Part shown: piece after piece, positions 1 through 8,349 of the stretch
How positions within the stretch are numbered: position 1 is the first letter of the stretch
Layout: every line of letters begins with the position of its first letter
Assembly (NCBI RefSeq): GCF_025833875.1
Contig: NZ_JAOYOD010000001.1
Coordinates: forward strand, 1,240,001-1,304,000
Direction of reading: 5' to 3'
Source of the DNA: Reichenbachiella ulvae
GTDB lineage: Bacteria > Bacteroidota > Bacteroidia > Cytophagales > Cyclobacteriaceae
Length of the DNA: 64,000 nucleotides
Position numbers and translations under genes: made by a program
Notes under the pieces: generated by a model
Told to the model about the DNA's origin: nothing
What the model saw: only the letters and a program-made list of their open reading frames with translations
The model's database searches: none

Positions 1-468
1 ATCTATAAGCGATCCACAGATCAAAAAACACAAGTTTTACTAACACGTCATTGGTAGCCAAGTCGAAACATTAATTTACCTTTCAAAGGTACATTTCCTG
101 GCCGTCCGGCAGGCGGGCGACTAGGCCCAATGTGACAATTTTTTATTAATGGATGTCATGATGGGCTGGAAGAACAAAGCGTAAAACTCAATCAAAGGGC
201 ATAATATACAGTTGCTGGCTAGCCTGCCAATAGAACCATTAATTGACAGCTATGGATGATAGGGTTGGGGTTAATAGTTGTTTTCATTGCCCTTAATTTT
301 CAATCTGTCAGTTGTGAATGATACTTAGCCAGAGAAAAGAAAACCCACCTTCTACAATAGATTGATCGAAATCAAAAAGAAGGAAATATGTAAGACTCAT
401 GGATCAAAGTATAACATAGGCGGCTTTATTCTACGGATCTTAGCTCTAAATATTTAAAACAAGAGATC
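1..468. other. Intergenic stretch, no gene seen
   Basis: No open reading frame in this stretch has convincing coding character. A GC-rich patch around 100-130 (ccgtccggcaggcgggcg) resembles short palindromic elements common between Bacteroidota genes, but only one copy is seen here. The last ~50 bases probably carry the promoter of the small basic protein that starts at 469. Confidence 0.5.
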
Positions 469-585
469 ATGTCGAAAGAAAAAGAAGGTAAGTCCAAAAC
501 CAACAAAACTGCTCCTGCCAAGACACTCAAAGAGAAGCGAGCCGAAAAGAAGGAAAAAAGAAAGACCAAACGAAGTGAAGACTAA
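469..585 (+). CDS. Small lysine-rich basic protein (38 aa), hypothetical
   Basis: A 38-codon frame starts at ATG 469 (MSKEKEGKSKTNKT...) and ends at TAA 583-585. Lys, Arg and Glu dominate and there is no hydrophobic core, so the peptide is probably disordered and could bind nucleic acid. Nine or so purine-rich bases (aaaacaagagatc) precede the ATG. It ends 18 bp before the cupin gene, so the two are probably co-transcribed. Very short basic proteins of this style are common in Cytophagales. No function can be assigned, and the call rests on composition, a clean start and its position. Confidence 0.5.
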   Translation: MSKEKEGKSKTNKTAPAKTLKEKRAEKKEKRKTKRSED

Positions 586-603
586 ACCCGGACCTTTAAA
601 AAC

Positions 604-954
604 GTGAGTAATCAAGAGCAGGAAAAAGGTAAGGACTTTATTATGGTCGAGATCATTCAATACATTCCCAATGCTGTAGTGACCAAAACGATCCTTAGAA
701 AGACAACCGGAAACGTGACCTTGTCATCATTTGACTCTGGTCAGGGTCTGACAGAAAAACACTCTCCTTTTGATACCCTGATCCAGGTCATAGACGGTCA
801 GGCCCAGGTGGTCATAGACGATCAATCTCATCAATTGGACACGGGACAATCTTTGGTGATCCCTGCACATAGTCGAAACAGTATCAAAGCCAATGTATGC
901 TTTAAGATGATATCGACAGTGATCAAGAGTGGGTATGAGGAAGTCAGTATCTAA
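604..954 (+). CDS. Cupin-domain protein
   Basis: A 116-aa single-domain cupin. The jelly-roll hallmarks are visible: a first block around residues 47-73 (KHSPFDTLIQVIDGQAQVVIDD) and a second around 83-100 (SLVIPAHSRNSIKAN). The usual metal-binding histidines are only partly present (H53 and H89), so metal binding is uncertain. The frame opens at GTG 604; an internal ATG at 643 (MVEIIQYIPN) gives a protein closer to the family's usual length of about 105 aa and may be the true start. There is no signal peptide, so it is cytoplasmic. It follows the small basic protein by 18 bp. Small cupins of this type are usually of unknown substrate. Confidence 0.75.
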   Translation: MSNQEQEKGKDFIMVEIIQYIPNAVVTKTILRKTTGNVTLSSFDSGQGLTEKHSPFDTLIQVIDGQAQVVIDDQSHQLDTGQSLVIPAHSRNSIKANVCFKMISTVIKSGYEEVSI

Positions 955-1273
955 TAGCGGGAGACCTAAAGATCCAGCAAGCATGACCTTAGGATCAGCA
1001 CTGAAGTATCATTCTACCTCGTTTGATCAGGGAGCTGAAGGTATCCAGTTAGTAGTCGCAAAAAAAGTGGAGTGAAAGAAATACTCAGAATTGGAAATTG
1101 TAACATTTAATAGATGGTACACCTACAAGGAAGAGATGATTGAGGTTGGGCAGGCTTAGAAAACCTGCCCATCTCGATTAAAGTGGTATTTATGTAACAA
1201 CAGTCCATTTGAGTGCAACGCTTTAGAAGCAAAAAAGCCTCAACTTGAGAAAAGAGTCTTAGACCAAAAAATT
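955..1273. other. Intergenic stretch, no gene seen
   Basis: No frame longer than a few tens of codons looks coding. The stretch presumably holds the end of the cupin transcript and the promoter for the small proteins starting at 1274. No strong hairpin or promoter motif stands out. Confidence 0.4.
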
Positions 1274-1501
1274 ATGAGCAGACAAATCATTAAAGATAAT
1301 AAGTACAAGCCCGGAGATGTGGTATATGCAAAAGTGAACCCATCGTTAGAATTAAAAATCAGGCGATACACAGAGCGGATATACTACTGTCAAGTACTGG
1401 ATAATCCAGCTCTCAAAGAACTGGTGTATTATGAAAGGGAACTGGTGGAAGACCCAGAGTTGCTAGCCAAAAATAGCGCAAGCATGGAGTCAGGAGCTTA
1501 A
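1274..1501 (+). CDS. Conserved hypothetical protein (75 aa)
   Basis: The frame opens with ATG at 1274 (MSRQIIKDNKYKPGDVVYAK). The core YKPGDVVYAKVNP, followed by IRRYTERIYYCQVL and ELVYYERELV, looks like a small beta-rich SH3-like fold. Similar short proteins recur in Bacteroidota beside stress-type genes. No signal peptide or membrane segment is present. It is 17 bp upstream of the next small gene and likely in one transcript with it and the bestrophin-like gene. Function unknown. Confidence 0.7.
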   Translation: MSRQIIKDNKYKPGDVVYAKVNPSLELKIRRYTERIYYCQVLDNPALKELVYYERELVEDPELLAKNSASMESGA

Positions 1502-1518
1502 CCTCAGCATAGCGAGGC

Positions 1519-1737
1519 ATGAGTCAACAGAGTAATATAAAAAGAGAAAGGATGAATATAACAAGAAGCTGGAGAGAGCAAAAAGTAATGCTAAAACAAC
1601 GATTTTCCATTCTGTCAGATGCAGATTTTGCGTTTGAAGAAGAGGAGCAGGAGGATATGTTGAATCAGCTGGCTGGTAAGTTGAAGAAAACCAGAGCCGA
1701 GTTGAAACTCATCTTTGCCGAACTACAAACCTACTAG
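1519..1737 (+). CDS. Small CsbD-like hypothetical protein (72 aa)
   Basis: A 72-aa acidic, helical protein. After a short N-terminus, the stretch WREQKVMLKQRFSILSDADF followed by an acidic patch (EEEEQEDML) and GKLKKTRAELK resembles the CsbD-like general-stress family of Bacteroidota (W...LKQ.F..L.D.D....G....L...L..K.....E). An internal ATG at codon 12 (MNITRSWREQ, 1552) is an alternative start that matches the family length better. It sits between another small protein and the bestrophin gene with short gaps, suggesting co-transcription. Function is probably stress-related, by analogy only. Confidence 0.65.
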   Translation: MSQQSNIKRERMNITRSWREQKVMLKQRFSILSDADFAFEEEEQEDMLNQLAGKLKKTRAELKLIFAELQTY

Positions 1738-1755
1738 TGGAATCAATCCCAAACT

Positions 1756-2655
1756 ATGATTATAAAAAGTCGCATTCCAGTATCCTATCTTTTCAATGAA
1801 CTTAAGATCCCTTTACTCTACGTCTGTTTAATTGCTAGTATTTCGGGGTTGTTACCATTCTTTTTTCAGTCCTTTTTATCCGACATTCCGATCAGCATAG
1901 CTACGACCTTGGGTATAGCTATTTCTATTTTGCTGTCCTATATGATGAACCAATCCTACGAGAGATGGTGGGAAGCCAGGAAGATCTGGGGAGAAATAGT
2001 AAATGATTCACGAACCCTGGTCATTCAGTTGAAAATGTATCTGAATGCAAATACGGCTAATATTGAAGCGCTTAGTTATCGGCAAATCGCCTGGAATCAT
2101 TGTTTAGGTCGGCATTTAAGAAAGACTCGTTCGATTGAGGATCTACAAAAGTGGTTTTCTGAAGAAGAATATAAGGACATAAAAGAAAAAGGCAATATAC
2201 CATTGGCCATCCTATCCTTACAATCAAGCACCATAGCCAAACTGTATCACAATAACGAACTAGACAAATTTTCGCAAATCCAGATTGAAGAGACCATTGC
2301 CAGATTAACCGCCTCGATGGGTAAATGTGAAAGGATCAAAAACACCATATTCCCTCCGATATACAGGTATGGGCTTCACAGTAGCATTTACTTATTTGTA
2401 ATTTTTCTTTCCCTATCTGTAGCTTTCAAATTGCAGCACTTTGCGCTGGAATTCAGCATTTTGGTGATTGTATCCATTGTATTTTTCTTCTTAGAAAAAG
2501 CGGCCTTTAGAATGCAGGACCCTTTCGAAAATATCCCCACCGACACACCCGTCACATTCATAGCAGAAAAAATCGAATCTGATATTCTAGAGATGCTCGG
2601 CAAAGAAAACAATGCTTCACCTCAAACATCCTCGCGCCAATTTTATGTGCTCTAG
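1756..2655 (+). CDS. Bestrophin-family membrane protein
   Basis: A 299-aa integral membrane protein of the bacterial bestrophin family (UPF0187), homologues of eukaryotic chloride channels; bacterial members form pentameric ion channels in the inner membrane. Two N-terminal membrane segments lie at about residues 20-40 and 45-65 and two more near 208-245. The family signature region SYERWWEARKIWGEIVNDSR follows the second segment. The C-terminal FENIPTDTPV matches the family's conserved D.PFE..P.D.P motif. Length is typical. It follows two small proteins with an 18-bp gap. The ion carried cannot be told from sequence. Confidence 0.9.
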   Translation: MIIKSRIPVSYLFNELKIPLLYVCLIASISGLLPFFFQSFLSDIPISIATTLGIAISILLSYMMNQSYERWWEARKIWGEIVNDSRTLVIQLKMYLNANTANIEALSYRQIAWNHCLGRHLRKTRSIEDLQKWFSEEEYKDIKEKGNIPLAILSLQSSTIAKLYHNNELDKFSQIQIEETIARLTASMGKCERIKNTIFPPIYRYGLHSSIYLFVIFLSLSVAFKLQHFALEFSILVIVSIVFFFLEKAAFRMQDPFENIPTDTPVTFIAEKIESDILEMLGKENNASPQTSSRQFYVL

Positions 2656-2999
2656 TCTATTTATAGTAATGTTCTCATCTCATTGAAGACCACAATAATC
2701 TAAAAGCGTCGAAATGACTTAAAGAAAAAGTGTAAACTGCATTTTAGGAATAGTTGTACAATGCAACAAGCGTATTTTTTCCTCTAAGTATTGAGTCACA
2801 TGATACCTGCATACTAAATACACAAAATCTTCACATACCCTTTGAATGGTAACTATAACTATTAAGATTATCAGGTCTTTAATTGTTTAATTTCATCTAT
2901 CAAATAAGATATTGAATTATAACCAGAATTTTTCCCAGACAACGTTATTATGCTCTAAGTAGTTTCTATTGTTAAATAGATGTAGGTATTTTAATCAGC
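2656..2999. other. Intergenic, AT-rich leader of two-component operon
   Basis: About 340 bp of AT-rich DNA without a plausible gene. It must contain the promoter of the LytS/LytTR pair starting at 3000. No clear -33/-7 pair (TTTG/TAnnTTTG) or operator was recognised by eye. Confidence 0.4.
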
Positions 3000-3974
3000 G
3001 TGAAATTATCTACCAACTGCTCCTTCAAATTTCAAACTTACCTTCGAACCATAATCGATAGGTTTTCAAGACCAAAGGTACCTTTTTGGACACATCAGTA
3101 CAGTATCTATGTAGCCATAGGGTTATTTGTAGTTTTCTTTAATAGCAATCGATTGAAAGCTTATGATGGTACTGGTTTAACGGAGGAAGGTACAGAAGAA
3201 CTCGTTGATTATGAAGAGCAAATCAAAGTGATCATTTATTTGGCATTGGCTCCTGTCACTTTGCTTTTCATTTTTGTCTTTTTCTTTTATTATAGAAATA
3301 AACGGGAATCTCAGATAAGAGAGAAGGAACTTGGCCTATTGTATGCCAAAAAAGCCATGGAAATGAAAGCCTTGAAAGCGCAGGTCAACCCACACTTTAT
3401 TTTTAATTGCCTCGGATCTATTCAACATTATATACATCACCACGACAATGAGCTTGCCGAAAGGTATTTGGTTAAATTTTCTCGTTTAATCAGAAAGGTG
3501 CTAGAGGCCTCAGAAGAGGATTTTATTAGTTTAAAAGAAGATTTAGACATACTCAAACTCTATGTGGAATTGGAAAGCATGAGGATACATGGAGGAATTG
3601 ATTTAGAATTTACGATTGATAAAGGCCTTAATGAAAATCAAATTTATGTCCCGCCTTTGCTTCTTCAACCTATTGTTGAAAATGCCATTTGGCATGGTTT
3701 AAGTCATAAAAAAGAAGGGGCAAAAAGAATCCATATGGACTTTGTAAGAAAGCAGAATGAGCTAATCTGCAAGGTGATTGACAATGGGCTGAAGAAAAAT
3801 AACAGTTCTGTTCATAAAAGCCAATCCTTCGGCCTTAATCTGGTCAAAGAAAGAATTGATTTTCACATACAACCCGAACAGGCTGCCACACTGGAGCTCA
3901 ATGAAATCATAGACCCTACAGGTAGTTATCAAGGAATGCAGGTAACACTTATTATCCCCTTTGAAGAAGAATGA
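3000..3974 (+). CDS. LytS/YehU-family sensor histidine kinase
   Basis: A 324-aa membrane histidine kinase of the His_kinase (PF06580) class. Two membrane segments (about residues 34-50 and 76-98) flank a short loop, and a coiled linker follows. The phosphoacceptor box reads QVNPHFIFN (His at about residue 131). The ATPase N-box reads IVENAIWHGL near 225; the G1 box DNGLKKN is degenerate where DNG.G is usual. The C-terminal SFGLNLVKERIDF matches the G2 region. The start is GTG at 3000. The stop overlaps the downstream regulator by 4 bp (ATGA), so the pair is translationally coupled. The loop is small, so the signal may be membrane-borne. Confidence 0.93.
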   Translation: MKLSTNCSFKFQTYLRTIIDRFSRPKVPFWTHQYSIYVAIGLFVVFFNSNRLKAYDGTGLTEEGTEELVDYEEQIKVIIYLALAPVTLLFIFVFFFYYRNKRESQIREKELGLLYAKKAMEMKALKAQVNPHFIFNCLGSIQHYIHHHDNELAERYLVKFSRLIRKVLEASEEDFISLKEDLDILKLYVELESMRIHGGIDLEFTIDKGLNENQIYVPPLLLQPIVENAIWHGLSHKKEGAKRIHMDFVRKQNELICKVIDNGLKKNNSSVHKSQSFGLNLVKERIDFHIQPEQAATLELNEIIDPTGSYQGMQVTLIIPFEEE

Positions 3975-4732
3975 AAGCACTGAATGCCATAATTATTGAA
4001 GATGAAGAAAAGCAATCTTTGCTCCTTCAAAATTTATTGAAGCAAAACTTTCCTGAAATAAAGGTGATGACCACATGTGATTCTGTATTAGCAGGAACAT
4101 CAGCTATTAAACAATATCAACCTGATTTGTTATTTATGGATGTGATGATCAATGGAGGTACTTCCTTTGATATTATTGAAGCTATTCCCCAATTGGACGC
4201 AGAGGTCATTTTTACCACTTCTTTTGAACAGTATGCCATAAGAGCCTTCAGACTTTCTGCTGTGGATTTTCTGCTCAAACCGATAGCAATAGAAGAGTTA
4301 AATGAGGCCATAGAAAAGGCAAGGACCAAAATTCTATCAGAGCGTACAAGTGCACATCTACAACTATTGATCTCGAATTTTAGAAACCCCTCTTTTGAAA
4401 GTGTAAAAATTGCGCTCCCCACCTATAAGGGGTATTCTTTTGTGAAACCAGACGAAATCATCAGATGCGAATCAGACAATACTTATACCACCTTTTTTCT
4501 GACAGATCAGCGTGAAATATTGGTTTCAAAGACTCTGAAGCATTGTGAACAGATGTTGGAGACATACTCCTTTTGCAGGGTGCATAACAGCAGCCTTATC
4601 AATCTGAAATATATAACTGAATACGAACGTGGTGAGGGAGGAATCGTGAAAATGTCAGATGGATCGGAAATAGCTGTCTCCAGAAGAAGAAAGGAACATT
4701 TTTTATATTCATTCAAAAGCCAACTACCATAG
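3971..4732 (+). CDS. LytTR-family response regulator
   Basis: A 253-aa cognate regulator of the upstream LytS-type kinase. The receiver domain (1-120) carries the acidic pair IIEDEE, the phosphorylated Asp in LLFMDVMING, and the K of FLLKPI. The LytTR DNA-binding domain (about 150-250) shows the typical FVKPDEIIRCESDNTYTTFF opening and FCRVHNSSLINLKYI near the end. The start codon overlaps the kinase stop (ATGA). LytTR proteins bind paired 9-10 bp direct repeats; the target here is unknown and could be the adjacent accessory genes. Confidence 0.95.
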   Translation: MKALNAIIIEDEEKQSLLLQNLLKQNFPEIKVMTTCDSVLAGTSAIKQYQPDLLFMDVMINGGTSFDIIEAIPQLDAEVIFTTSFEQYAIRAFRLSAVDFLLKPIAIEELNEAIEKARTKILSERTSAHLQLLISNFRNPSFESVKIALPTYKGYSFVKPDEIIRCESDNTYTTFFLTDQREILVSKTLKHCEQMLETYSFCRVHNSSLINLKYITEYERGEGGIVKMSDGSEIAVSRRRKEHFLYSFKSQLP

Positions 4733-4765
4733 TCTGCACTAATGCTACCGAATTCTAAATAGACC

Positions 4766-5107
4766 TTGCCACTATCCAAAAACATCAAAGTATTGAGTGG
4801 ATGGGTAAGTACTTTAGTAAAAACAACCAACTGGAATATGCTAAAATTAGAGCTGAGCACCTTCGTCGAAAATGGAAAAATAGAAATAAGCCTGAATGGT
4901 GAATTGATACTAGAAGAGGTAGGTGCCAAATATCTTCAGCTACCTATTTTGACTGGAAGGGATTATAAGCTAGGCTGGACGATTAGAGGGCAGGCAGGCT
5001 CGGCTTATAGTATTAGCATTTCATCTCCCGCGTCTGCAGAATTCGAGATGCGCAAGGTGATCCCGAAAGAAGAACACGAAACAAATTATATTCAATTTAA
5101 TACCTAA
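4766..5107 (+). CDS. Hypothetical beta-rich protein
   Basis: A 113-aa frame opening at TTG 4766; an in-frame ATG at 4838 (MLKLELSTFVENGK) gives an 89-aa alternative. Alternating hydrophobic and polar residues (KIEISLNGELILEEVG, YKLGWTIRGQ, SAYSISISS) suggest a beta-sandwich. The family is not recognised. It follows the LytTR regulator by 33 bp on the same strand and precedes another unknown gene by 11 bp, so all may share a transcript. The uncertain start and small size limit confidence. Confidence 0.5.
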   Translation: MPLSKNIKVLSGWVSTLVKTTNWNMLKLELSTFVENGKIEISLNGELILEEVGAKYLQLPILTGRDYKLGWTIRGQAGSAYSISISSPASAEFEMRKVIPKEEHETNYIQFNT

Positions 5108-5118
5108 ACAATACGAAT

Positions 5119-5820
5119 ATGGAATATGCAATAACATTTGAAGATGCTGTTAAATATATTGAGGCATTTGTTAATCATAGGGAGTTAGAAACTGTTGCTA
5201 GAGAAATGGCACTTGGTGGAACCATTCTTCGGCAGGGGATTTATGGAGGAATAGAAACCCTCGTTAAGGATACTGGAAATGCTGGTTGGTATTGTTTAAA
5301 CGATGAAAATTCTGATTTTCCAAAATTATTTCTAAGCTTTGAAGAAAATGATCAATATGAGGAAGACAGAAGACTCGAGAGTCCTGTGAAAGAAAATTTA
5401 CATTGCCCAGTTAAGGCTTCAGTATTCAAGTATTCTGGAGATGGTTCTACTCAGGATATATTCAATTTGCTAAGTACACATACTGATAAAAGAGAGCCAA
5501 TCAGCATGAATATAAACCAATCAGAAGTACTGAGCTTCAAAACAAATTTTTTGAATAACTCAGTATTCAAAAAGTATATGCAAGTTCCATATGGTTTTTT
5601 TGAGAATAGAAATCATCCTGAAGTATTAGAATTATTTGTGAATAATTCTAATATAGTATACATCCGTTACTACTTTGGCTTTGATGAGAACGTAGATAAT
5701 AAAATCAGAATTATTTTGATCGGTGTTGATAAGCAGGGGAAAAACATAGTTCCGGAAATAAAAAGTCAAGTTTTGCTTGATGACGATAAAATTCTTGAAA
5801 ACTCATGGCCTCCTAAATAA
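5119..5820 (+). CDS. Hypothetical protein (233 aa)
   Basis: A 233-aa soluble protein with no signal peptide. No catalytic motif is recognised. The N-terminal half is rich in Glu and Gly (GGTILRQGIYGGIETLV, NAGWYCLNDEN); the C-terminal half has hydrophobic strands (YIRYYFGFDEN, KIRIILIGVDKQGK). It has AT-rich codon usage like its neighbours. It sits 11 bp after the previous frame and 24 bp before a membrane protein, inside an accessory gene run. Function unknown. Confidence 0.65.
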   Translation: MEYAITFEDAVKYIEAFVNHRELETVAREMALGGTILRQGIYGGIETLVKDTGNAGWYCLNDENSDFPKLFLSFEENDQYEEDRRLESPVKENLHCPVKASVFKYSGDGSTQDIFNLLSTHTDKREPISMNINQSEVLSFKTNFLNNSVFKKYMQVPYGFFENRNHPEVLELFVNNSNIVYIRYYFGFDENVDNKIRIILIGVDKQGKNIVPEIKSQVLLDDDKILENSWPPK

Positions 5821-5844
5821 TAAATAATTGAGTTAAATTTAGAT

Positions 5845-6498
5845 GTGGATTATATACTAGCCATAATATCTACATTATTTGTTTTGCTGCCCATTTTTTT
5901 GGGTTGTTGGTCATGCTGGCAAAAAGCCGAAGGTACACTTCGGCTTTTTGTTGTTTTTCTCCTCTTTGGTTTTGCCATAGATGGCATGGGTTGGTATCAG
6001 TACCATCAAAACTTATCCCATGGGTCTATTGATTTTCTTCGCAGATTTTATGCCCTGGTAGAGGCTTTGTTTTTTGCATGGTTTACTTTGCAGCACATTA
6101 AAACTAAAAAACTCTTTTATTCCAAGGCTATTTTCTTTTCTCTTATTCTATTATGGATGTGGCTTGAGATATTTATTCCACATTTAGGGAATGGAGTAGA
6201 GAAATATGCCGGTTTTCAGGCCATTTACCGTGTCCTTATTTCGGTGCTATCCGGTTGGGTCATACTTTCTGTGCTTGAAGAAGGCAAAGCCTATGCCCAA
6301 AATTCCACTCTTTGGTTTCTCTTTGGTGTTTTTTGCTACTCGCTATGCACTTTTATCATGATGATCTTTCAGCGTATTCCTGGACTGGCTGAAGAGCTAT
6401 GGCCTATGCACAATGTGATCAATATCATTTGCTATGTCCTATTTAGCATAGGATTTCTTTTACATCCCAGATCAAAAATTTACTTATCCAGAATCTAA
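5845..6498 (+). CDS. Seven-helix integral membrane protein, hypothetical
   Basis: A 217-aa protein that is mostly membrane helices (about seven, starting with YILAIISTLFVLLPIFLGCW and ending with VINIICYVLFSIGFLLH). The start is GTG at 5845. The pattern of short loops and a Trp/Tyr-rich interface resembles uncharacterised 7-TM proteins of Bacteroidota; no transporter or enzyme motif is recognised. A perfect terminator-like hairpin lies inside the reading frame at 5921-5949 (separate entry), which may limit its expression. Confidence 0.7.
   Translation: MDYILAIISTLFVLLPIFLGCWSCWQKAEGTLRLFVVFLLFGFAIDGMGWYQYHQNLSHGSIDFLRRFYALVEALFFAWFTLQHIKTKKLFYSKAIFFSLILLWMWLEIFIPHLGNGVEKYAGFQAIYRVLISVLSGWVILSVLEEGKAYAQNSTLWFLFGVFCYSLCTFIMMIFQRIPGLAEELWPMHNVINIICYVLFSIGFLLHPRSKIYLSRI
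5921..5949 (+). terminator. Terminator-like hairpin inside a coding region
   Basis: AAAAAGCCGAAG, a GTACA loop and CTTCGGCTTTTT form a perfect 12-bp stem ending in a T run. This is a textbook intrinsic terminator shape, but it lies at codons 26-35 of the 7-TM protein gene. It could attenuate transcription from the upstream operon or mark where an older gene ended. Confidence 0.55.
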
Positions 6499-6664
6499 AT
6501 ATTTCTTCCAGAAACTAGATTTAGGCTACCACTTACTAGTTATTTGTTCCATGAGGGGCATCGATGCTGTAATTTCATTTTCACAATATTAGGGTAAGGC
6601 CTTTGCTCTTAAGAAAGGCCTAATCTACCACCAATTCAATTTCCAATTAATAAACCAAATACTT

Positions 6665-7123
6665 ATGAAAAATAATAGAGTAATAATTGTTATTCTGCTA
6701 CTATCAATTCTAGTCAGTTGTAAACCATATGAGTTATACTATGTTGCCGAAACACCCGAAATTATTGCAAAGGTTGATGCACTCCTTACAAATAAAAGAG
6801 GGAAACTCGCACTATATAGTGAATCTAATTATATCGTTTTTTGTAAAGGTCAAATTGATATTGGCACAGGATTGACCAAAAATGAAAGCAATCTGTCATC
6901 AAGGCTTGAAGTTAACTATAAAAAGGATTTTACAAATGAAACAGAAGTTTCCCCAGTCGTAGTTAAAGAAAGTGGATTCACAATTATGTATGTTCCAAAA
7001 TCAGAAACGTTCCTATGGTTTAATACAATTGATGTATTAAATATGGTTCCTAGTGGGAAAACACCAATTCTTTTAGAGGATAATACTGGCAAATTCGAAT
7101 CAATAATAATGTTTCAAAATTGA
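6665..7123 (+). CDS. Small lipoprotein, hypothetical
   Basis: A 152-aa protein with an N-terminal membrane segment and lipobox (IVILLLSILVSC, Cys19), so it should be a lipid-anchored envelope protein. The mature part (KPYELYYVAETPEIIAK...) shows no known motif. The start is ATG at 6665 after a purine-poor leader. The stop is followed almost at once by the protease gene region, so the two may be functionally linked. Family not recognised. Confidence 0.7.
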   Translation: MKNNRVIIVILLLSILVSCKPYELYYVAETPEIIAKVDALLTNKRGKLALYSESNYIVFCKGQIDIGTGLTKNESNLSSRLEVNYKKDFTNETEVSPVVVKESGFTIMYVPKSETFLWFNTIDVLNMVPSGKTPILLEDNTGKFESIIMFQN

Positions 7124-7179
7124 ATTTGATTTTGAAAATAAATGATATAAAAAAATCTAATCAAAAAAAAACTAAAATC

Positions 7180-8109
7180 ATGAATGACAAAAATCAACAA
7201 TTAGTTAGTAATACTTTATTGGATTTGAAGCCACTAAATTCATCTTTTCAAATCCAATCTGATACCGATTCAGTTTCAATTGTTCCCGAGCAAATAGAAA
7301 AAGTTGAATTGGCAAGCGAAAACCCAATTCCAGTTTCAGGTTATAAAGAGCAGAATGAAAATTATTCTGAAGAACTTGATGAAATAAATAAGTCATTTAA
7401 TTTTTCAAAATACCCTAATGATCAAATTGCAGAAGTAATTATTGGTACTGACGATCGTAAAAGGATTAATCAAACCACCTCTTGGCCATATTTAACGCAT
7501 GGTCATATGGTAATTAAGTTTCCGAATAATAAAGTTTATATCGGTTCCGGTACAATAGTCAATAAACATCATGTAATTACAGCGGGGCATTGTGTGTTCT
7601 CAAAGCGTGATGGTGGTTGGGCTAAATCTGTAATGTTTTATCCGGCTCAGAATGACAACTATCTGCCTTTTGGTGGTATTCCAGTTGTAAAGCTTTGGAG
7701 TGTAAAGGGATGGACTGAGAAAAGCGATACAAATTGGGATTTTGGCATGTTGATTCTTAACGAAGAAATTTATAAAAAAACTGGTCATTTGGGAATAATA
7801 GCTTATCGTGACCATCGTAAATTATTACGTCATAGAGTTAATGTTACAGGATATCCAGGAGATAAAGGTGGTAGACAAATGTGGACCCATGCCGATATTA
7901 TTAAATCAACGTCAAACCAAAGGGTTATTTATGATATAGATACAATGGGTGGACAAAGTGGAAGTGGTGTATGGAGCAAATTCGATAATTACAAACCTTA
8001 TCATGTATGTGCCATACATACTACAGGTGATTATTCTGGTAATGGGGCAACTAGAATAAGTATGGCTCTATTTGATAGTATAGTTAAGATAATGAGTTCG
8101 TCTTTTTAA
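7180..8109 (+). CDS. Trypsin-like (V8/glutamyl endopeptidase-type) serine protease
   Basis: A 309-aa chymotrypsin-fold protease. The catalytic triad is visible: His137 in VITAGHCVF, Asp187 in TNWDFGMLIL and Ser260 in GGQSGSGVW. Residues 1-95 are a polar, probably disordered extension, and the protease domain spans about 95-305. The frame could open at TTG 7120, but ATG 7180 (MNDKNQQLVSN) is preferred. No signal peptide or lipobox is seen with either start, which is unusual for an S1 protease and suggests a cytosolic role or a non-classical export route. It lies just after a lipoprotein gene. A strong hairpin terminator follows at 8163. Confidence 0.85.
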   Translation: MNDKNQQLVSNTLLDLKPLNSSFQIQSDTDSVSIVPEQIEKVELASENPIPVSGYKEQNENYSEELDEINKSFNFSKYPNDQIAEVIIGTDDRKRINQTTSWPYLTHGHMVIKFPNNKVYIGSGTIVNKHHVITAGHCVFSKRDGGWAKSVMFYPAQNDNYLPFGGIPVVKLWSVKGWTEKSDTNWDFGMLILNEEIYKKTGHLGIIAYRDHRKLLRHRVNVTGYPGDKGGRQMWTHADIIKSTSNQRVIYDIDTMGGQSGSGVWSKFDNYKPYHVCAIHTTGDYSGNGATRISMALFDSIVKIMSSSF

Positions 8110-8162
8110 TTGGCAATTTTAGAATACAAAATAAATTCATTATCGAGCACCTTTTGAACAAA

Positions 8163-8203
8163 AAACCACCCCAATTATCAAAATATGAATAACGGGGTGG
8201 TTT
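8163..8203 (+). terminator. Intrinsic terminator after the protease gene
   Basis: AAACCACCCC and GGGGTGGTTT form a 10-bp stem with a 21-base AT-rich loop, 53 bp after the protease stop. The T tail is short (TTT). Confidence 0.7.
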
Positions 8204-8225
8204 CATTAGACAGATCGCAAAATCG

Positions 8226-8345
8226 TGAGTACTAACTCATGACACTGATGAGTACTAACTCAGCGATGTAGTGAGTACTAACTCACGAGAGTCATGAGTA
8301 CTAGCTCAGTGATCTGATGAGTATTCACTCACAACTCTATGAGTA
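8226..8345. repeat. Palindrome array, TGAGTACTAACTCA repeated every 23 bp
   Basis: Five copies of a 14-bp imperfect palindrome start at 8226, 8249, 8272, 8295 and 8318: three exact TGAGTACTAACTCA copies, then TGAGTACTAGCTCA and TGAGTATTCACTCA. A partial sixth (TGAGTA) starts at 8340. The repeat-to-repeat period is exactly 23 bp, and the 9-bp spacers differ from each other (tgacactga, gcgatgtag, cgagagtca, gtgatctga). The array ends at the stop codon of the minus-strand HU-like/DUF4469 gene. Each unit can form a 5-bp hairpin as RNA or bind a dimeric protein as DNA. Confidence 0.9.
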
Positions 8346-8349
8346 ATTG

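Noticed and set aside
8226..8345. CRISPR array
   Set aside because: Repeats are 14 bp palindromes with 9-bp spacers, far shorter than CRISPR repeats and spacers, and there are no cas genes nearby.
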